Assembly: GCA_964440795.1 (NCBI GenBank)
Contig: CAYTTQ010000021.1
Location: 1 to 36,498 of the forward strand
Source: C00003060 sp964440795
Lineage (GTDB): Bacteria; Desulfobacterota; Desulfobacteria; Desulfobacterales; C00003060
Direction: 5' to 3'
DNA length: 36,498 nt
Under the pieces are notes generated by a model, which saw only the letters and a program-made list of their open reading frames with translations, was not told where the DNA came from and ran no database searches. The position numbers and the translations under genes were made by a program. Shown here in pieces: positions 1 through 8,804 of the stretch. The stretch's first letter is position 1, and each line of letters starts with the position of its first letter.

Positions 1-55
1 GGTCTTCCCGCTTAACAAAGCGGGACGTTCTAACCAAAGCTGAACTACGTCCCCG
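1..55 (-). tRNA. tRNA-like gene, 3' end cut by window edge
   Basis: Read on the minus strand, the segment starts with GGGGACG, which fits a 5' acceptor strand, followed by a D-arm with GTTC/GAAC stems. Next is a GC-rich arm (CCCGC/GCGGG) closing a loop that contains TTTGTTAA. The loop would carry a GTT (Asn) anticodon, but it has eight bases if the six-pair stem TCCCGC/GCGGGA forms, one more than normal. The T-arm and 3' acceptor would lie left of position 1, so completeness cannot be judged. An identical 55-base copy lies at 111-165. It may be an intact odd tRNA, a pseudo-tRNA, or one unit of a tandem array. Confidence 0.4.
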
Positions 56-110
56 CTGTATTACCTGACTATATATCAACAATGAATCTCTTGCTTGTTC
101 CCTCACTCGC

Positions 111-165
111 GGTCTTCCCGCTTAACAAAGCGGGACGTTCTAACCAAAGCTGAACTACGTCCCCG
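111..165 (-). pseudogene. truncated tRNA-like copy (5' portion only)
   Basis: This is base-for-base identical to positions 1-55, offset by 110 bp. After the anticodon arm the minus strand continues with GCGAG, which could be the first T-stem strand. The following bases do not give a TTCGAAT-type loop or a CGTCCCC acceptor strand, so no complete tRNA can fold here. It is therefore read as a 5' tRNA fragment produced by local duplication. Confidence 0.45.
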
Positions 166-189
166 TGAAGACCCGGTCAATCCATTTGG

Positions 190-265
190 TGGTAGGCGGA
201 ACAGGGCTTGAACCTGTGACCCCCGGCTTGTAAGGCCGGTGCTCTCCCAACTGAGCTACCCGCCC
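190..265 (-). tRNA. tRNA-Val (anticodon TAC)
   Basis: The minus strand reads GGGCGGG (acceptor), a D-arm GCTC...GAGC, anticodon arm CCGGC-CTTACAA-GCCGG with anticodon TAC, a T-arm with loop TTCAAGC, then CCGCCT-A-CCA with CCA encoded. It is 76 nt long and all four arms pair, with G-U pairs at both ends of the acceptor stem. It lies downstream of lon on the same strand. Confidence 0.95.
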
Positions 266-431
266 TTAAGTCCTTCTTGCTTGCGGTGGGTCCCCGTCCG
301 CATGTCAAATGCAAGAAATGCTTAGTTGTCTTTGTATTTCAATCCGCTCTTCGGCCGGAACAACGCCCGGTTGCTAGAGCTTGTGATTTAACCAACCCAT
401 CGAATCCTGTCAAGAAAAATAATCGGGCCGA

Positions 432-2855
432 TCAGTTGATTTGAATCGAATTGTTCACCGGTTCCTGTGCTTCCGGGATCATTTCCGGGGAGATGATCTC
501 TTCCGGCTCCTCCATGAAAAGGCTTTCGCCTTCCTTCAAAACGATGGCCCGGCCGAGCACCTCGTCCATGTGGTCGGTCATAACGACCTCAAAGCGTTTG
601 ACGATCTTTGCAGGAATATCCTTGAGATCCTTATTGTTTTCCTTGGGGATAATAATCAAGCCCATCCCACCCCGATGGGCGGCCAGAATCTTTTCTTTGA
701 GTCCGCCGATCGGTAAAATTCGACCACGCAGCGTGATCTCTCCCGTCATGGCCAAATCCCGACGAACGGGCTTTTTTATTAACGCCGAAATGATCGACGT
801 GGCCATGGTAATGCCTGCCGAGGGGCCATCCTTGGGAGTAGCGCCTTCCGGCACGTGAACGTGAATGTCCACCTTTCTGTAAAAGTGTTTTTCAAGTCCC
901 AGGGCGCTGGCTCTGGAACGGACGTAACTGACCGCCGCCTGTGCGGATTCTTGCATTACGTCACCCAACTTCCCGGTCACCGTCAGCTTCCCTTTTCCTG
1001 GGACCACGATGGTTTCGATGGAAAGCAGTTCTCCGCCCACTTGCGTCCATGCCATGCCCGTCGCAAGGCCGATTTCATCTTTTTCCTCCACTTCCCCGTA
1101 CCGGAACCGGGGAGCCCCCAATAACTTCGGTATGGATTGAGCGGTAACCCGAACGAAATCCTTGCCGCCCTCTTTGGTGATTTCTCTGGCGACTTTTCGA
1201 CACACCGAGGCGATCTCACGTTCGAGATTGCGAACCCCGGCCTCCCGGGTGTAGCGACGAATAATGGCGGTGAGGGCATTGCGCGTAATGGCAAATTTGT
1301 CCTCCGTCAGTCCGTTTCGTTTCACCTGTTTGGGCACCAAAAAGCCGAGTGCAATTTGGAGTTTTTCGTATTCGGTATAGCCCGGCAGCTGTATAATCTC
1401 CATTCGGTCCTGGAGGGGCGCAGGAATCCCGTGCAGGTTGTTGGCGGTTGTAATAAACAGGATTTCCGACAGGTTATAGTCCACATCCAGATAATGATCC
1501 CCAAAGGCATAATTTTGCTCCGGGTCCAACACCTCGAGTAACGCGGCCGAGGGATCCCCCCGGAAATCCATACTCATCTTGTCCACTTCGTCCAAACAAA
1601 ACACGGGGTTTTGGACCTTGGCCTTCTTCAGGGACTGAATGATCTTACCGGGCATGGCCCCGATATAGGTACGTCGGTGGCCCCGGATTTCGGCTTCATC
1701 CCGCACTCCGCCCAAAGACAAGCGAATAAATTCCCGTCCCGTGGCCCGAGCGACGGACCGCGCCAAAGAGGTTTTCCCCACCCCCGGGGGACCGACCAGA
1801 CACAGGATGGGACCGTGGACCTTTTTGACCAGCTTTTGCACTGCAAGATATTCCAGGATGCGCTCTTTGGGTTTTTCCAACCCGTAATGATCCTCTTCCA
1901 AAATCTTTTCCGCCTTGTCCACGTCGAGACACAACTTGCTGCGGACAAACCACGGAAGACTGATCAGCCACTCGATATAATTACGAACCACGGTACCCTC
2001 CGCCGACATGGGCGCCATGAGTTTGAGCTTCTTGAACTCTTGCTTGGCTTTCGCCGTGGCTTCTTTGGACATCCGCTTGCGTTCGATGCGTTTTTCCAGT
2101 TCCTCAAGCTCGGTTTTGTGGTCGTCCTTGGCACCCATCTCCTTTTGGATGGCCCGCATCTGCTCATTCAAGTAGTAGTCTCTTTGGGTCTTTTCCATCT
2201 GTTTCTTGACCCGGCCCTTGACCCGTTGCTCCGTCTTATAGATCTCAATCTCCGTCTCCATCAGACTAAACAGCAAGCTCATCCGATCGACCGGAGACGT
2301 CGTTTCCAGCAGTTCCTGTTTGTCTTGAAGCTTGAAATTGAAATGGGCGGCAACGGTATCGGACAGTTGAGACAAGTCCTTAATATTGGACACGTTTTTT
2401 ATGACGTCTTTCGAGATATTCTTATTCACCTTCGAATATTCTTCAAACGCGCCCACAACGGTTCGGGTCATCGCCTCTCGTTCAACGTCCGCTGTTTCCG
2501 GCTCTATGATCGGCTCCACGTCGGCCACGAAATAATTGTCCTTAGACGCGAAACGGATCATTTGGCCCCGACGTTTTCCTTCCACCAGCGCCTTTACGGT
2601 CCCGTCCGGCAACCGTAACAGCTGCAACACGGTCCCAATCGTACCGATTTTAAAAACGTCCTTTTCTTGCGGTGAATCCACGGAGGCATCTTTTTGCGTC
2701 GCCAAAAAAACCGTCTTGTCCAAGTTCATGGCACTCGACAGTCCGTTGACGGATTTGGTCCGTCCGACAAAAAGGGGCACGACCATGTGAGGGAAAATAA
2801 CCACATCCCGCAAAGGGAGAAATGGTAAGCTAAGTCGTTCTTCTGAATTCTCCAT
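432..2855 (-). CDS. lon: ATP-dependent protease La (Lon)
   Basis: Lon is a cytoplasmic AAA+ serine protease that degrades misfolded and regulatory proteins. In order, the 807-residue product shows the LON substrate-binding domain starting at LPFLPLRDVVIFPHMVVP, a charged coiled-coil stretch, an AAA+ module with Walker A GPPGVGKTS and Walker B VFCLDEVDKM, and the C-terminal peptidase domain with catalytic serine in DGPSAGITMA. Length is normal for the family. I prefer the ATG at 2855 (protein begins MENSEE) because AAAAGG lies just before it. An upstream in-frame ATG at 2885 would add ten residues but lacks a ribosome binding site. It follows tig, clpP and clpX on the same strand, the usual proteostasis cluster. 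Confidence 0.97.
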   Translation of the reverse strand: MENSEERLSLPFLPLRDVVIFPHMVVPLFVGRTKSVNGLSSAMNLDKTVFLATQKDASVDSPQEKDVFKIGTIGTVLQLLRLPDGTVKALVEGKRRGQMIRFASKDNYFVADVEPIIEPETADVEREAMTRTVVGAFEEYSKVNKNISKDVIKNVSNIKDLSQLSDTVAAHFNFKLQDKQELLETTSPVDRMSLLFSLMETEIEIYKTEQRVKGRVKKQMEKTQRDYYLNEQMRAIQKEMGAKDDHKTELEELEKRIERKRMSKEATAKAKQEFKKLKLMAPMSAEGTVVRNYIEWLISLPWFVRSKLCLDVDKAEKILEEDHYGLEKPKERILEYLAVQKLVKKVHGPILCLVGPPGVGKTSLARSVARATGREFIRLSLGGVRDEAEIRGHRRTYIGAMPGKIIQSLKKAKVQNPVFCLDEVDKMSMDFRGDPSAALLEVLDPEQNYAFGDHYLDVDYNLSEILFITTANNLHGIPAPLQDRMEIIQLPGYTEYEKLQIALGFLVPKQVKRNGLTEDKFAITRNALTAIIRRYTREAGVRNLEREIASVCRKVAREITKEGGKDFVRVTAQSIPKLLGAPRFRYGEVEEKDEIGLATGMAWTQVGGELLSIETIVVPGKGKLTVTGKLGDVMQESAQAAVSYVRSRASALGLEKHFYRKVDIHVHVPEGATPKDGPSAGITMATSIISALIKKPVRRDLAMTGEITLRGRILPIGGLKEKILAAHRGGMGLIIIPKENNKDLKDIPAKIVKRFEVVMTDHMDEVLGRAIVLKEGESLFMEEPEEIISPEMIPEAQEPVNNSIQIN

Positions 2856-3001
2856 TGTTTTTTTCCTTTTTAAGATATTAAACATATTTTTAATTTGGTT
2901 AGGGCGACGTCAAAGCGAAAGTGCATGCTTCACTCTTTAGATTTCATTAACCCCCTGTGGGTCTCTTAGTCGAATCTCGCAAAAGCCCGGTAATGCCGAG
3001 C

Positions 3002-4261
3002 CTAGGACATGGCCCACTCTTCCGATTGTTCGAACAGCAAGATGGGTTCCTCGTTATTGACAATGACATCCTCGTTAATGACACACTCTTTCACCCCGTC
3101 CATAGAGGGAATATCGTACATGATTTCGAGCATGCTCTTTTCCATGATTGCCCGCAATCCTCTGGCACCACTCTTTCGCTGTAAAGAGTTTGCCGCAATC
3201 GCCCTGAGCGCTCCATCGGTAAATCGAAGCTTAACCCCCTCAAACTCCAAGAGCTTCTGGAACTGTTTGACCAGGGCGTCTTTGGGTTCTGTGAGTATTT
3301 TGACCAAGACTTCCTCGCTCAGCTCGTCGAGGGTGGCAATCACCGGCAATCGACCGACGAACTCAGGGATCAGGCCGAACTTCAAAAGATCTTCCGGCTG
3401 AACCAATTTAAGGGTTTCGCCAATATTTCGCTCGCCTTGACTTTGAATGTTGGCGCCAAAGCCCATGATTTTGTTGCCCAGCCTACTTTCGATGATTTCC
3501 CTCAAGCCGTTAAACGTTCCGCCACAAACAAACAAGATATTGGACGTATCCACCTTGATAAAATCCTGCTGGGGATGTTTGCGTCCCCCTTTCGGCGGAA
3601 CACTGGCAACGGTCCCCTCAATTACTTTGAGGAGCGCTTGTTGCACCCCTTCCCCGGAAACGTCCCGGGTAATGGAGGGGTTGTCCCCCTTTCTGGCTAT
3701 TTTGTCTATTTCGTCAATATAAACAATACCCTTTGAAGCCCGGTCTGCGTCATAATCCGCATTTTGAAGCAGGGAAACAATGATGTTTTCCACATCTTCT
3801 CCCACATACCCCGCCTCGGTCAGCGACGTGGCGTCGGCAATCGTAAACGGGACATTCAAAGATCGGGCCAGGGTTTGGGCCAACAATGTCTTGCCACATC
3901 CCGTCGGTCCAATGAGTACGATGTTACTTTTGTGAAGCTCAACATCACCGGTTTCCAGTTGGCTCTCCAACCGTTTGTAATGATTATAAACGGCTACGGA
4001 CAGAATCTTCTTGGCCCGTTCTTGTTCGATCACATACTCGTCGATACTCGCCTTGATGGCAGCCGGTGTCGAATACTCATTCTTTCTCTGAGACTGCGCT
4101 TCTTTTTCGTATTCTTCTTCCACAATCTCATTGCAAAGCTCTATACACTCGTCGCAAATATAGACCGCCGGTCCGGCAATGAGTTTTTTTACTTCTTCTT
4201 GGCTCTTCCCACAAAACGAGCACCGTAAACCCTCTCCGTCCACACCTCTGCGTTTAGCCAT
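3002..4261 (-). CDS. clpX: ClpXP protease ATP-binding subunit ClpX
   Basis: ClpX is the AAA+ unfoldase that recognises substrates and threads them into ClpP. The 419-residue product has the N-terminal C4 zinc-binding domain (Cys14, Cys17, Cys36, Cys39), Walker A GPTGCGKT, the pore-loop motif GYVG, Walker B IVYIDEIDKI, and the ClpP-docking loop around KIMGFGA. Length and domain order are standard. The gene is 136 bp downstream of clpP and 146 bp upstream of lon, all on the minus strand. Known family function and the clpP-clpX order make the assignment firm. Confidence 0.97.
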   Translation of the reverse strand: MAKRRGVDGEGLRCSFCGKSQEEVKKLIAGPAVYICDECIELCNEIVEEEYEKEAQSQRKNEYSTPAAIKASIDEYVIEQERAKKILSVAVYNHYKRLESQLETGDVELHKSNIVLIGPTGCGKTLLAQTLARSLNVPFTIADATSLTEAGYVGEDVENIIVSLLQNADYDADRASKGIVYIDEIDKIARKGDNPSITRDVSGEGVQQALLKVIEGTVASVPPKGGRKHPQQDFIKVDTSNILFVCGGTFNGLREIIESRLGNKIMGFGANIQSQGERNIGETLKLVQPEDLLKFGLIPEFVGRLPVIATLDELSEEVLVKILTEPKDALVKQFQKLLEFEGVKLRFTDGALRAIAANSLQRKSGARGLRAIMEKSMLEIMYDIPSMDGVKECVINEDVIVNNEEPILLFEQSEEWAMS

Positions 4262-4397
4262 ACCTTCCTCCCGGCTTATCCCTTAAGTATCACAAAAGAA
4301 ATACAGTCTTACAGCTTCGATTGGCGGGCCGGTCACCACAAGACCCGCCGGATTTCGCCTCCTTCACGGCTACCACGTCTGCTGACCAGTGCAAAAA

Positions 4398-5009
4398 CTA
4401 TTCCTCGTCGGCCTCGTTCGTACCGGCGTCTCGACTGCTGATTACGTGGTCAACAACCCCGTATTCTTTGGCTTCAGCACCGCTCATAAAGAAGTCCCGA
4501 TCTGAATCTTTGCGGATTTTTTCGATATCCTGATGGGTGTGAAACGCAAGAATCTGGTTCAACGATTCCCGCATTCGGAGAATCTCCTCAGCCTGAATGG
4601 CCACATCGGACGCCTGGCCCTGAAATGAGCCCATGGGCTGGTGAATCAAGACTCGCACATTGGGAAGGGCATAGCGCTTGCCCTGAGCACCGGCGGCAAG
4701 TAACACCGCGCCCATGCTGGCCGCCTGTCCCATGCACAAGGTACATATGTCCGGTTTAATGTACTGCATCGTATCATATATGGCCAATCCGGCATTCACC
4801 ACGCCCCCCGGGGAATTGATGTAGAAATTAATTTCCTTGTCCGGGTCTTCCGACTCCAAAAACAGAAACTGGGCGATCAACAAGTTGGCAATCTCATCAT
4901 TTACGGCGGTCCCCAAGAAAACAATGCGATCCTTCAACAGCCGGGAATAAATGTCATACGCTCGCTCGCCTCGACTGCTCTGCTCCACGACCATGGGTAT
5001 GAGGGCCAT
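4398..5009 (-). CDS. clpP: ClpP protease proteolytic subunit
   Basis: ClpP forms the barrel-shaped serine peptidase used by ClpX and ClpA. The 203-residue product shows the triad Ser98 (in GQAASMGA), His123 (in LIHQPMG) and Asp172 (in SDRDFF). The start ATG shares one base with the tig stop codon (TAATG), and GGAG lies upstream, so translation is probably coupled to tig. The N-terminus is short, so any propeptide would be only a few residues. No unusual residues are seen. Confidence 0.97.
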   Translation of the reverse strand: MALIPMVVEQSSRGERAYDIYSRLLKDRIVFLGTAVNDEIANLLIAQFLFLESEDPDKEINFYINSPGGVVNAGLAIYDTMQYIKPDICTLCMGQAASMGAVLLAAGAQGKRYALPNVRVLIHQPMGSFQGQASDVAIQAEEILRMRESLNQILAFHTHQDIEKIRKDSDRDFFMSGAEAKEYGVVDHVISSRDAGTNEADEE

Positions 5010-6334
5010 TACGCGTCTCCTTCTTCCTTTTCGGTCTTCATCTCGACCTGCTTGACGTCACTATTTCCGATAATATAGTCCATCGCTTCTTTTTCGAGGG
5101 TTTTTTGTTTGAACACGTCTTGTGCCTCTTTCGAACTTTCATAATATTTTCGTATGGTGTCCACCGACTGACCAATGGACTCGGCGAAAGACTGATAGGC
5201 GGCATCAAGCGCTTCATCCGTCAATTCGACACCCTCTTGTTCGATGACTTTTTCCATGAGTAAGTACTCGCGGACCTTACGCTCCGCCAAGGGTCGGTAC
5301 TTTTCCTTCAAGGCCTGGGTGACTTCTTCCGACTCATCCGGGGCAACCCCTTTTTGAGTCATCATACTCTGGGCATCCTGTACCATCCGGGAAAGCTCAC
5401 TGTCCACAAGGCTTTCCGGCAGCTCAAACTCCGATTGGGCAATGAGCTGATCCACAACCTGTTCCCGAAGTTGCCTTTGCGTTTCCGCTTCATACTTCTT
5501 TTCCAGATCACTCTTTATGGCCGCCTTGACTTCGTCCAATGTCTCGTACTCTCCCAGATCCTTGGCAAATTCATCGTCGAGGGCAGGCAAAATCTCCTCT
5601 TTGATCTCTTTGAGACTCACTTGGAAAGTGATATTTTTGCCCGCCAATTTGGTATTAGAATAGTCTTGCGGAAACGGAACATCGATTTTCTTGTCGGCAT
5701 CGACGTTCATTCCGATAAGCTGCTCCTCAAACTCCGGAAGTATCTGACCGGAACCGATCTCCACTTGAAAATTGGCTGTCTTGCCAACCTCTTCATAAGG
5801 CTCTCCATCTAGAAACCCTTCATAGTCGATTATCACGATATCCTTGTCTTGAACAGGTCGGTCTTCATCAACGTTCTTGAGCTCCGCACTCCGCTTTTGA
5901 AGCATCCTGAGTTGGGCGTCGATCTCCTCATCCCCCACCGAGTGTGTTCTTTCCTCCAATTCCAACCCTTCTACATCCAGGTCATCGAGAACCGGACACA
6001 CCTCCACCGTGGCTGAGTACGAATAGGGTTGCCCCTTCTCCACAAGTTCCGCCTGATCAAGGGAAGGCTCGCCCACGGGTTTTAAGGCGGCCTCTCCCAA
6101 CGCCTTTCCATAGGAACTCTGGATCAATTCCCCGGAAACCTCCGCATGAACCTGCCTGCCAAAACGCCTTTCCAGAATCGACATGGGTACTTTGCCCGGA
6201 CGAAATCCCTTCAAGTTTACACTCGACTTTAGGTTTCTATAGGCCTTTTCCAGCTCCTTTGTAACATCTTCTTTGGGAATCTCGACGTGCATCACTTTCT
6301 TTATCGGACTTAGCTCTTCCACATTCACCTTCAT
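5009..6334 (-). CDS. tig: trigger factor (ribosome-associated chaperone)
   Basis: Trigger factor binds near the ribosome exit tunnel and helps nascent chains fold. The 441-residue product has the ribosome-docking signature GFRPGKVP near residue 43, a central FKBP-type prolyl isomerase region (about residues 150-245, with YEGFLDGEPYEE) and a helical C-terminal chaperone region. The tail is rich in Glu and Lys. It is the first protein gene of the tig-clpP-clpX-lon run and lies 30 bp downstream of tRNA-Leu(TAG), so the tRNA and tig may share a transcript. Confidence 0.96.
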   Translation of the reverse strand: MKVNVEELSPIKKVMHVEIPKEDVTKELEKAYRNLKSSVNLKGFRPGKVPMSILERRFGRQVHAEVSGELIQSSYGKALGEAALKPVGEPSLDQAELVEKGQPYSYSATVEVCPVLDDLDVEGLELEERTHSVGDEEIDAQLRMLQKRSAELKNVDEDRPVQDKDIVIIDYEGFLDGEPYEEVGKTANFQVEIGSGQILPEFEEQLIGMNVDADKKIDVPFPQDYSNTKLAGKNITFQVSLKEIKEEILPALDDEFAKDLGEYETLDEVKAAIKSDLEKKYEAETQRQLREQVVDQLIAQSEFELPESLVDSELSRMVQDAQSMMTQKGVAPDESEEVTQALKEKYRPLAERKVREYLLMEKVIEQEGVELTDEALDAAYQSFAESIGQSVDTIRKYYESSKEAQDVFKQKTLEKEAMDYIIGNSDVKQVEMKTEKEEGDA

Positions 6335-6364
6335 AGTTAGCCTGTTCTCCAGTCTTCGCGCCTA

Positions 6365-6450
6365 TGGTGCGAGAGGCGGGACTTGAACCCGCAAGGCTGT
6401 GGGCCGCTGGATCCTAAGTCCAGTGCGTTTGCCAATTTCGCCACTCTCGC
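6365..6450 (-). tRNA. tRNA-Leu (anticodon TAG)
   Basis: The minus strand begins GCGAGAG, has a leucine-type D-arm and the anticodon arm CTGGA-CTTAGGA-TCCAG with anticodon TAG. A long variable arm, T-arm GCGGG-TTCAAGT-CCCGC and CTCTCGC-A-CCA follow, with CCA encoded. It is an 86-nt class II tRNA. Confidence 0.95.
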
Positions 6451-6720
6451 AGTACGGCTGATGATTTTTTCCGGGAAAAATAATGTATTAGGTTCCCATA
6501 TCGTAGATTCAAAGGTTAGTACCTCAGGCATGCCCTGTCAAGGGGATTTGAGTGATAAACTCCCGGGAGTGCTTATCAACAAAGGACTTGCCTATTGGCC
6601 AAAACGGAGGCAGAATCTATGCTGATGTGGATATTCCGGTCATGATCGCGTTTGCGTCTGTCGGAAAACTCCCAGCCGAGGTTTTCTCCCAATGGATACA
6701 ATTCGGAGCAAAGCATAGTT

Positions 6721-7537
6721 ATGACGGCCTTTCTCTTGAAAGGACTCCTTCGACTTAGTGCCAAGACATGTAAACCTTACTTGATTGTGTGGTTTGCGGT
6801 TGCCTTGTCTTCTTCCCCCGCTTTCAGCCAACATGCCCTGCTCCCGGAGGGCTTTGCGGGAGGCAAGATCGTCGTCATCGACCCAGGCCATGGCGGACAT
6901 GACGAGGGTGCCCGTCACCCCTCCGGCACATCCGAAAAGGACTTGACCCTACAGCTGGCTTTAACCCTCAAGGACGCCCTCCGCGGGGCATGTCGTGTCC
7001 ACTTAACCCGAGACGGAGATTACTGGGTGGACCTGGAAAGACGTACCGCTTCGGCCAACCACCGACAAGCGGACGTGTTTATCAGCCTTCACACCGGGGA
7101 CAGTTTTCAATCCACAAACGATGGGGCACTGGTTTTTCACCACGTGGGGAATCCGGAACGACCGTTTTCCCTCGTTGACCAAGGAGCGCTTGACGACGAC
7201 CCTGCTCCGGCATTGCCGATGTGGCACTTCGTCCAGTCAAAACACGAAAACGAGAGCCGACGTCTGGCTCGCAGTCTGCACAGTCACCTGGCAAATGCCG
7301 GATATTCAAGTGGCAGAGGCACGCTGGGAGCACCAATATATGTACTGAAAGGAGCCGACATGGCGGCTGTCTCAGTTGAAATCGGCGGCATCCGTTCTTC
7401 CGCCGATCACAGCCCAACCAGCGGGGAAAATGCCCTGACCGCCCTCGCCGAAGCAATTGTTCAAGGGTTGAATGATTACTTTGGCAATAGAGGCAGTTGC
7501 GTTCAAAAACCAGACATGCTAGAAGAAGATATTCATC

Positions 7538-7560
<23 letters not shown>
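6721..7560 (+). CDS. exported N-acetylmuramoyl-L-alanine amidase (Amidase_3)
   Basis: The product resembles AmiA/B/C zinc amidases that cut the bond between MurNAc and the stem peptide in the periplasm, usually during cell separation. Visible motifs are VVIDPGHGGHDEGA (zinc His), a Glu in TSEKDLTL, VFISLHTGD (zinc His) and VSVEIGG (catalytic Glu). I chose ATG 6721 because it gives a signal peptide: basic start, hydrophobic stretch YLIVWFAVAL and likely cleavage after AFS. A TTG at 6652 would add 23 residues before it. The mature part is almost entirely the catalytic domain, with no AMIN domain. The last 23 bases, including the stop codon, lie inside tRNA-Pro. Confidence 0.85.
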
Positions 7561-7614
<54 letters not shown>

Positions 7615-7651
7615 GTCGTTTGTTATTTCATCAGTTACGGAAAGGGTTGAG

Positions 7652-7801
7652 ATGAAAGACTTAATTCCGGATCGGGAGCATGCCTACCACCTTCAGGAAT
7701 ATGCAATCTTGGAACGCGAGGATGGAACTTACGAATATGTCGGATGGGATGCGGACAGCAAACTGAAAAAGACCGCGGCCATCGACCTTACGATTGGGTA
7801 A
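7652..7801 (+). CDS. small hypothetical protein (49 aa)
   Basis: A short frame encodes 49 residues starting MKDLIPDREHAYHLQEY and ending AAIDLTIG. Composition is protein-like (acidic, with aromatic residues and no low-complexity tract). A weak purine-rich stretch (GGAAAGGG) lies upstream. It starts 37 bp after tRNA-Pro on the same strand and its last 14 bp overlap the end of the convergent HD-domain gene. I do not recognise the family; it may be real or a chance frame. Confidence 0.45.
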   Translation: MKDLIPDREHAYHLQEYAILEREDGTYEYVGWDADSKLKKTAAIDLTIG

Positions 7802-8648
7802 TGTCCGATTGGCCCGCCCGACGTATGGACCCGTCCTTATTCGCCGACAGGTCGGACTCGCCGTCCTGCAACTGCCGCCGGTCAACATAGACACCTGCAA
7901 TGTCCACGGCCTTTTCGATTTCCGGTGTCGGAGGTAAGGTTTGGGCGATTTTCGCTAAGTAGCCACGCCGCTGTACCGCACGGAAGGTAGGTGCAAAATT
8001 CACGTCGAACACCCAGCTTATTTGTAACAATTTAAAGTCATTAAGTGTAGCCATATGTTTTGTGTCAGCCATTTTTCGGGCGTATAACGCATCGATAATC
8101 GGCGCAGACCAAACCGGTTCGTCAGGTAACCCCCAAACGACCACTGAATCCAGGTCGGCATATCGCCCTTCGTAATAGTCCACAAAGACCCGCCAAATAT
8201 CCAGTTTGTCTGCATCCCTTAACAGCTTAGCAAAAAGCACGATCTTGGCATCCTGTTCCTGCGGCAACACGCGCATGTTATGGTAGCGGATGGCTTGCTG
8301 AACAATGTGCCGCTCAACGGCACCGCACCGAGAAAGAACTTGGTTTTCAGCCAACACGTCCAATCCCAGTTCGGCGTGGTTCCTTGATGCAGCGTCATTG
8401 AAGGTCCCATAGTCCCGGTACTGTCTAAACCGTCCCACATCGTGAAACAATGCCGTGGTTTCCGCCACACGGATGGCATCGTCGGACAACTTCAGGGCCC
8501 CCGAAATCATCCGAATTTCCTTACATACCCGCCGCGTATGCGCTTCTTTCAGGGCTATGGTCTTATCCAGAACACGGTCCCCACTGCGAAAGGTGGCCAC
8601 ATATTCGGAAAACCATTCCTTGAAATAATCCAGCTCCGCTCTATTCAT
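7788..8648 (-). CDS. HD-domain phosphohydrolase family protein
   Basis: The 286-residue product has an N-terminal half with the HD metal-binding pattern: His37 (KEAHTRRV), His69-Asp70 (TALFHDVGRFRQY), and further His/Asp residues in SRNHAELG and RYHNMRV. HD proteins hydrolyse phosphoester bonds in nucleotides or cyclic dinucleotides; the substrate cannot be told here. The C-terminal half is not assigned to a domain. I prefer ATG 8648, which has AGGG ten bases upstream. A GTG at 8696 would add 16 residues without a clear ribosome binding site. The gene lies just downstream of the hyp operon terminator. Confidence 0.75.
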   Translation of the reverse strand: MNRAELDYFKEWFSEYVATFRSGDRVLDKTIALKEAHTRRVCKEIRMISGALKLSDDAIRVAETTALFHDVGRFRQYRDYGTFNDAASRNHAELGLDVLAENQVLSRCGAVERHIVQQAIRYHNMRVLPQEQDAKIVLFAKLLRDADKLDIWRVFVDYYEGRYADLDSVVVWGLPDEPVWSAPIIDALYARKMADTKHMATLNDFKLLQISWVFDVNFAPTFRAVQRRGYLAKIAQTLPPTPEIEKAVDIAGVYVDRRQLQDGESDLSANKDGSIRRAGQSDITQS

Positions 8649-8741
8649 TAAATCATCCCTAAAAAGTTGAAACCATGTGTCCGGTCTGCGCTCCACAATA
8701 CTTAAACATCAAAGGGCCGAGTGTCGAGGAAGGGGGATCCG

Positions 8742-8788
8742 AAAGGAAAAAGTCGGCTTGCTCACGAGTTAGAGCAACGACCGACTTT
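8742..8788 (-). terminator. rho-independent terminator after hypD
   Basis: On the minus strand AAAGTCGG pairs with CCGACTTT (arms 8781-8788 and 8749-8756). The inner arms TTGCTC and GAGCAA (8772-8777 and 8758-8763) also pair. A T-rich tail (TTTTTCCTTT) follows. It lies 17 bp after the hypD stop codon and separates the hyp operon from the HD gene. Confidence 0.8.
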
Positions 8789-8804
8789 CCTGTCTTACGT
8801 AAAA

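Noticed and set aside
1611..2618. 335-aa plus-strand frame opposite lon, and similar long frames opposite other core genes
   Set aside because: They are antisense to firmly identified genes and show no domain or ribosome binding support.
4323..4349. GGCGGG/CCCGCC hairpin between clpP and clpX
   Set aside because: No T-tract follows on either strand, so it is not a convincing terminator; it may be a chance GC stem.
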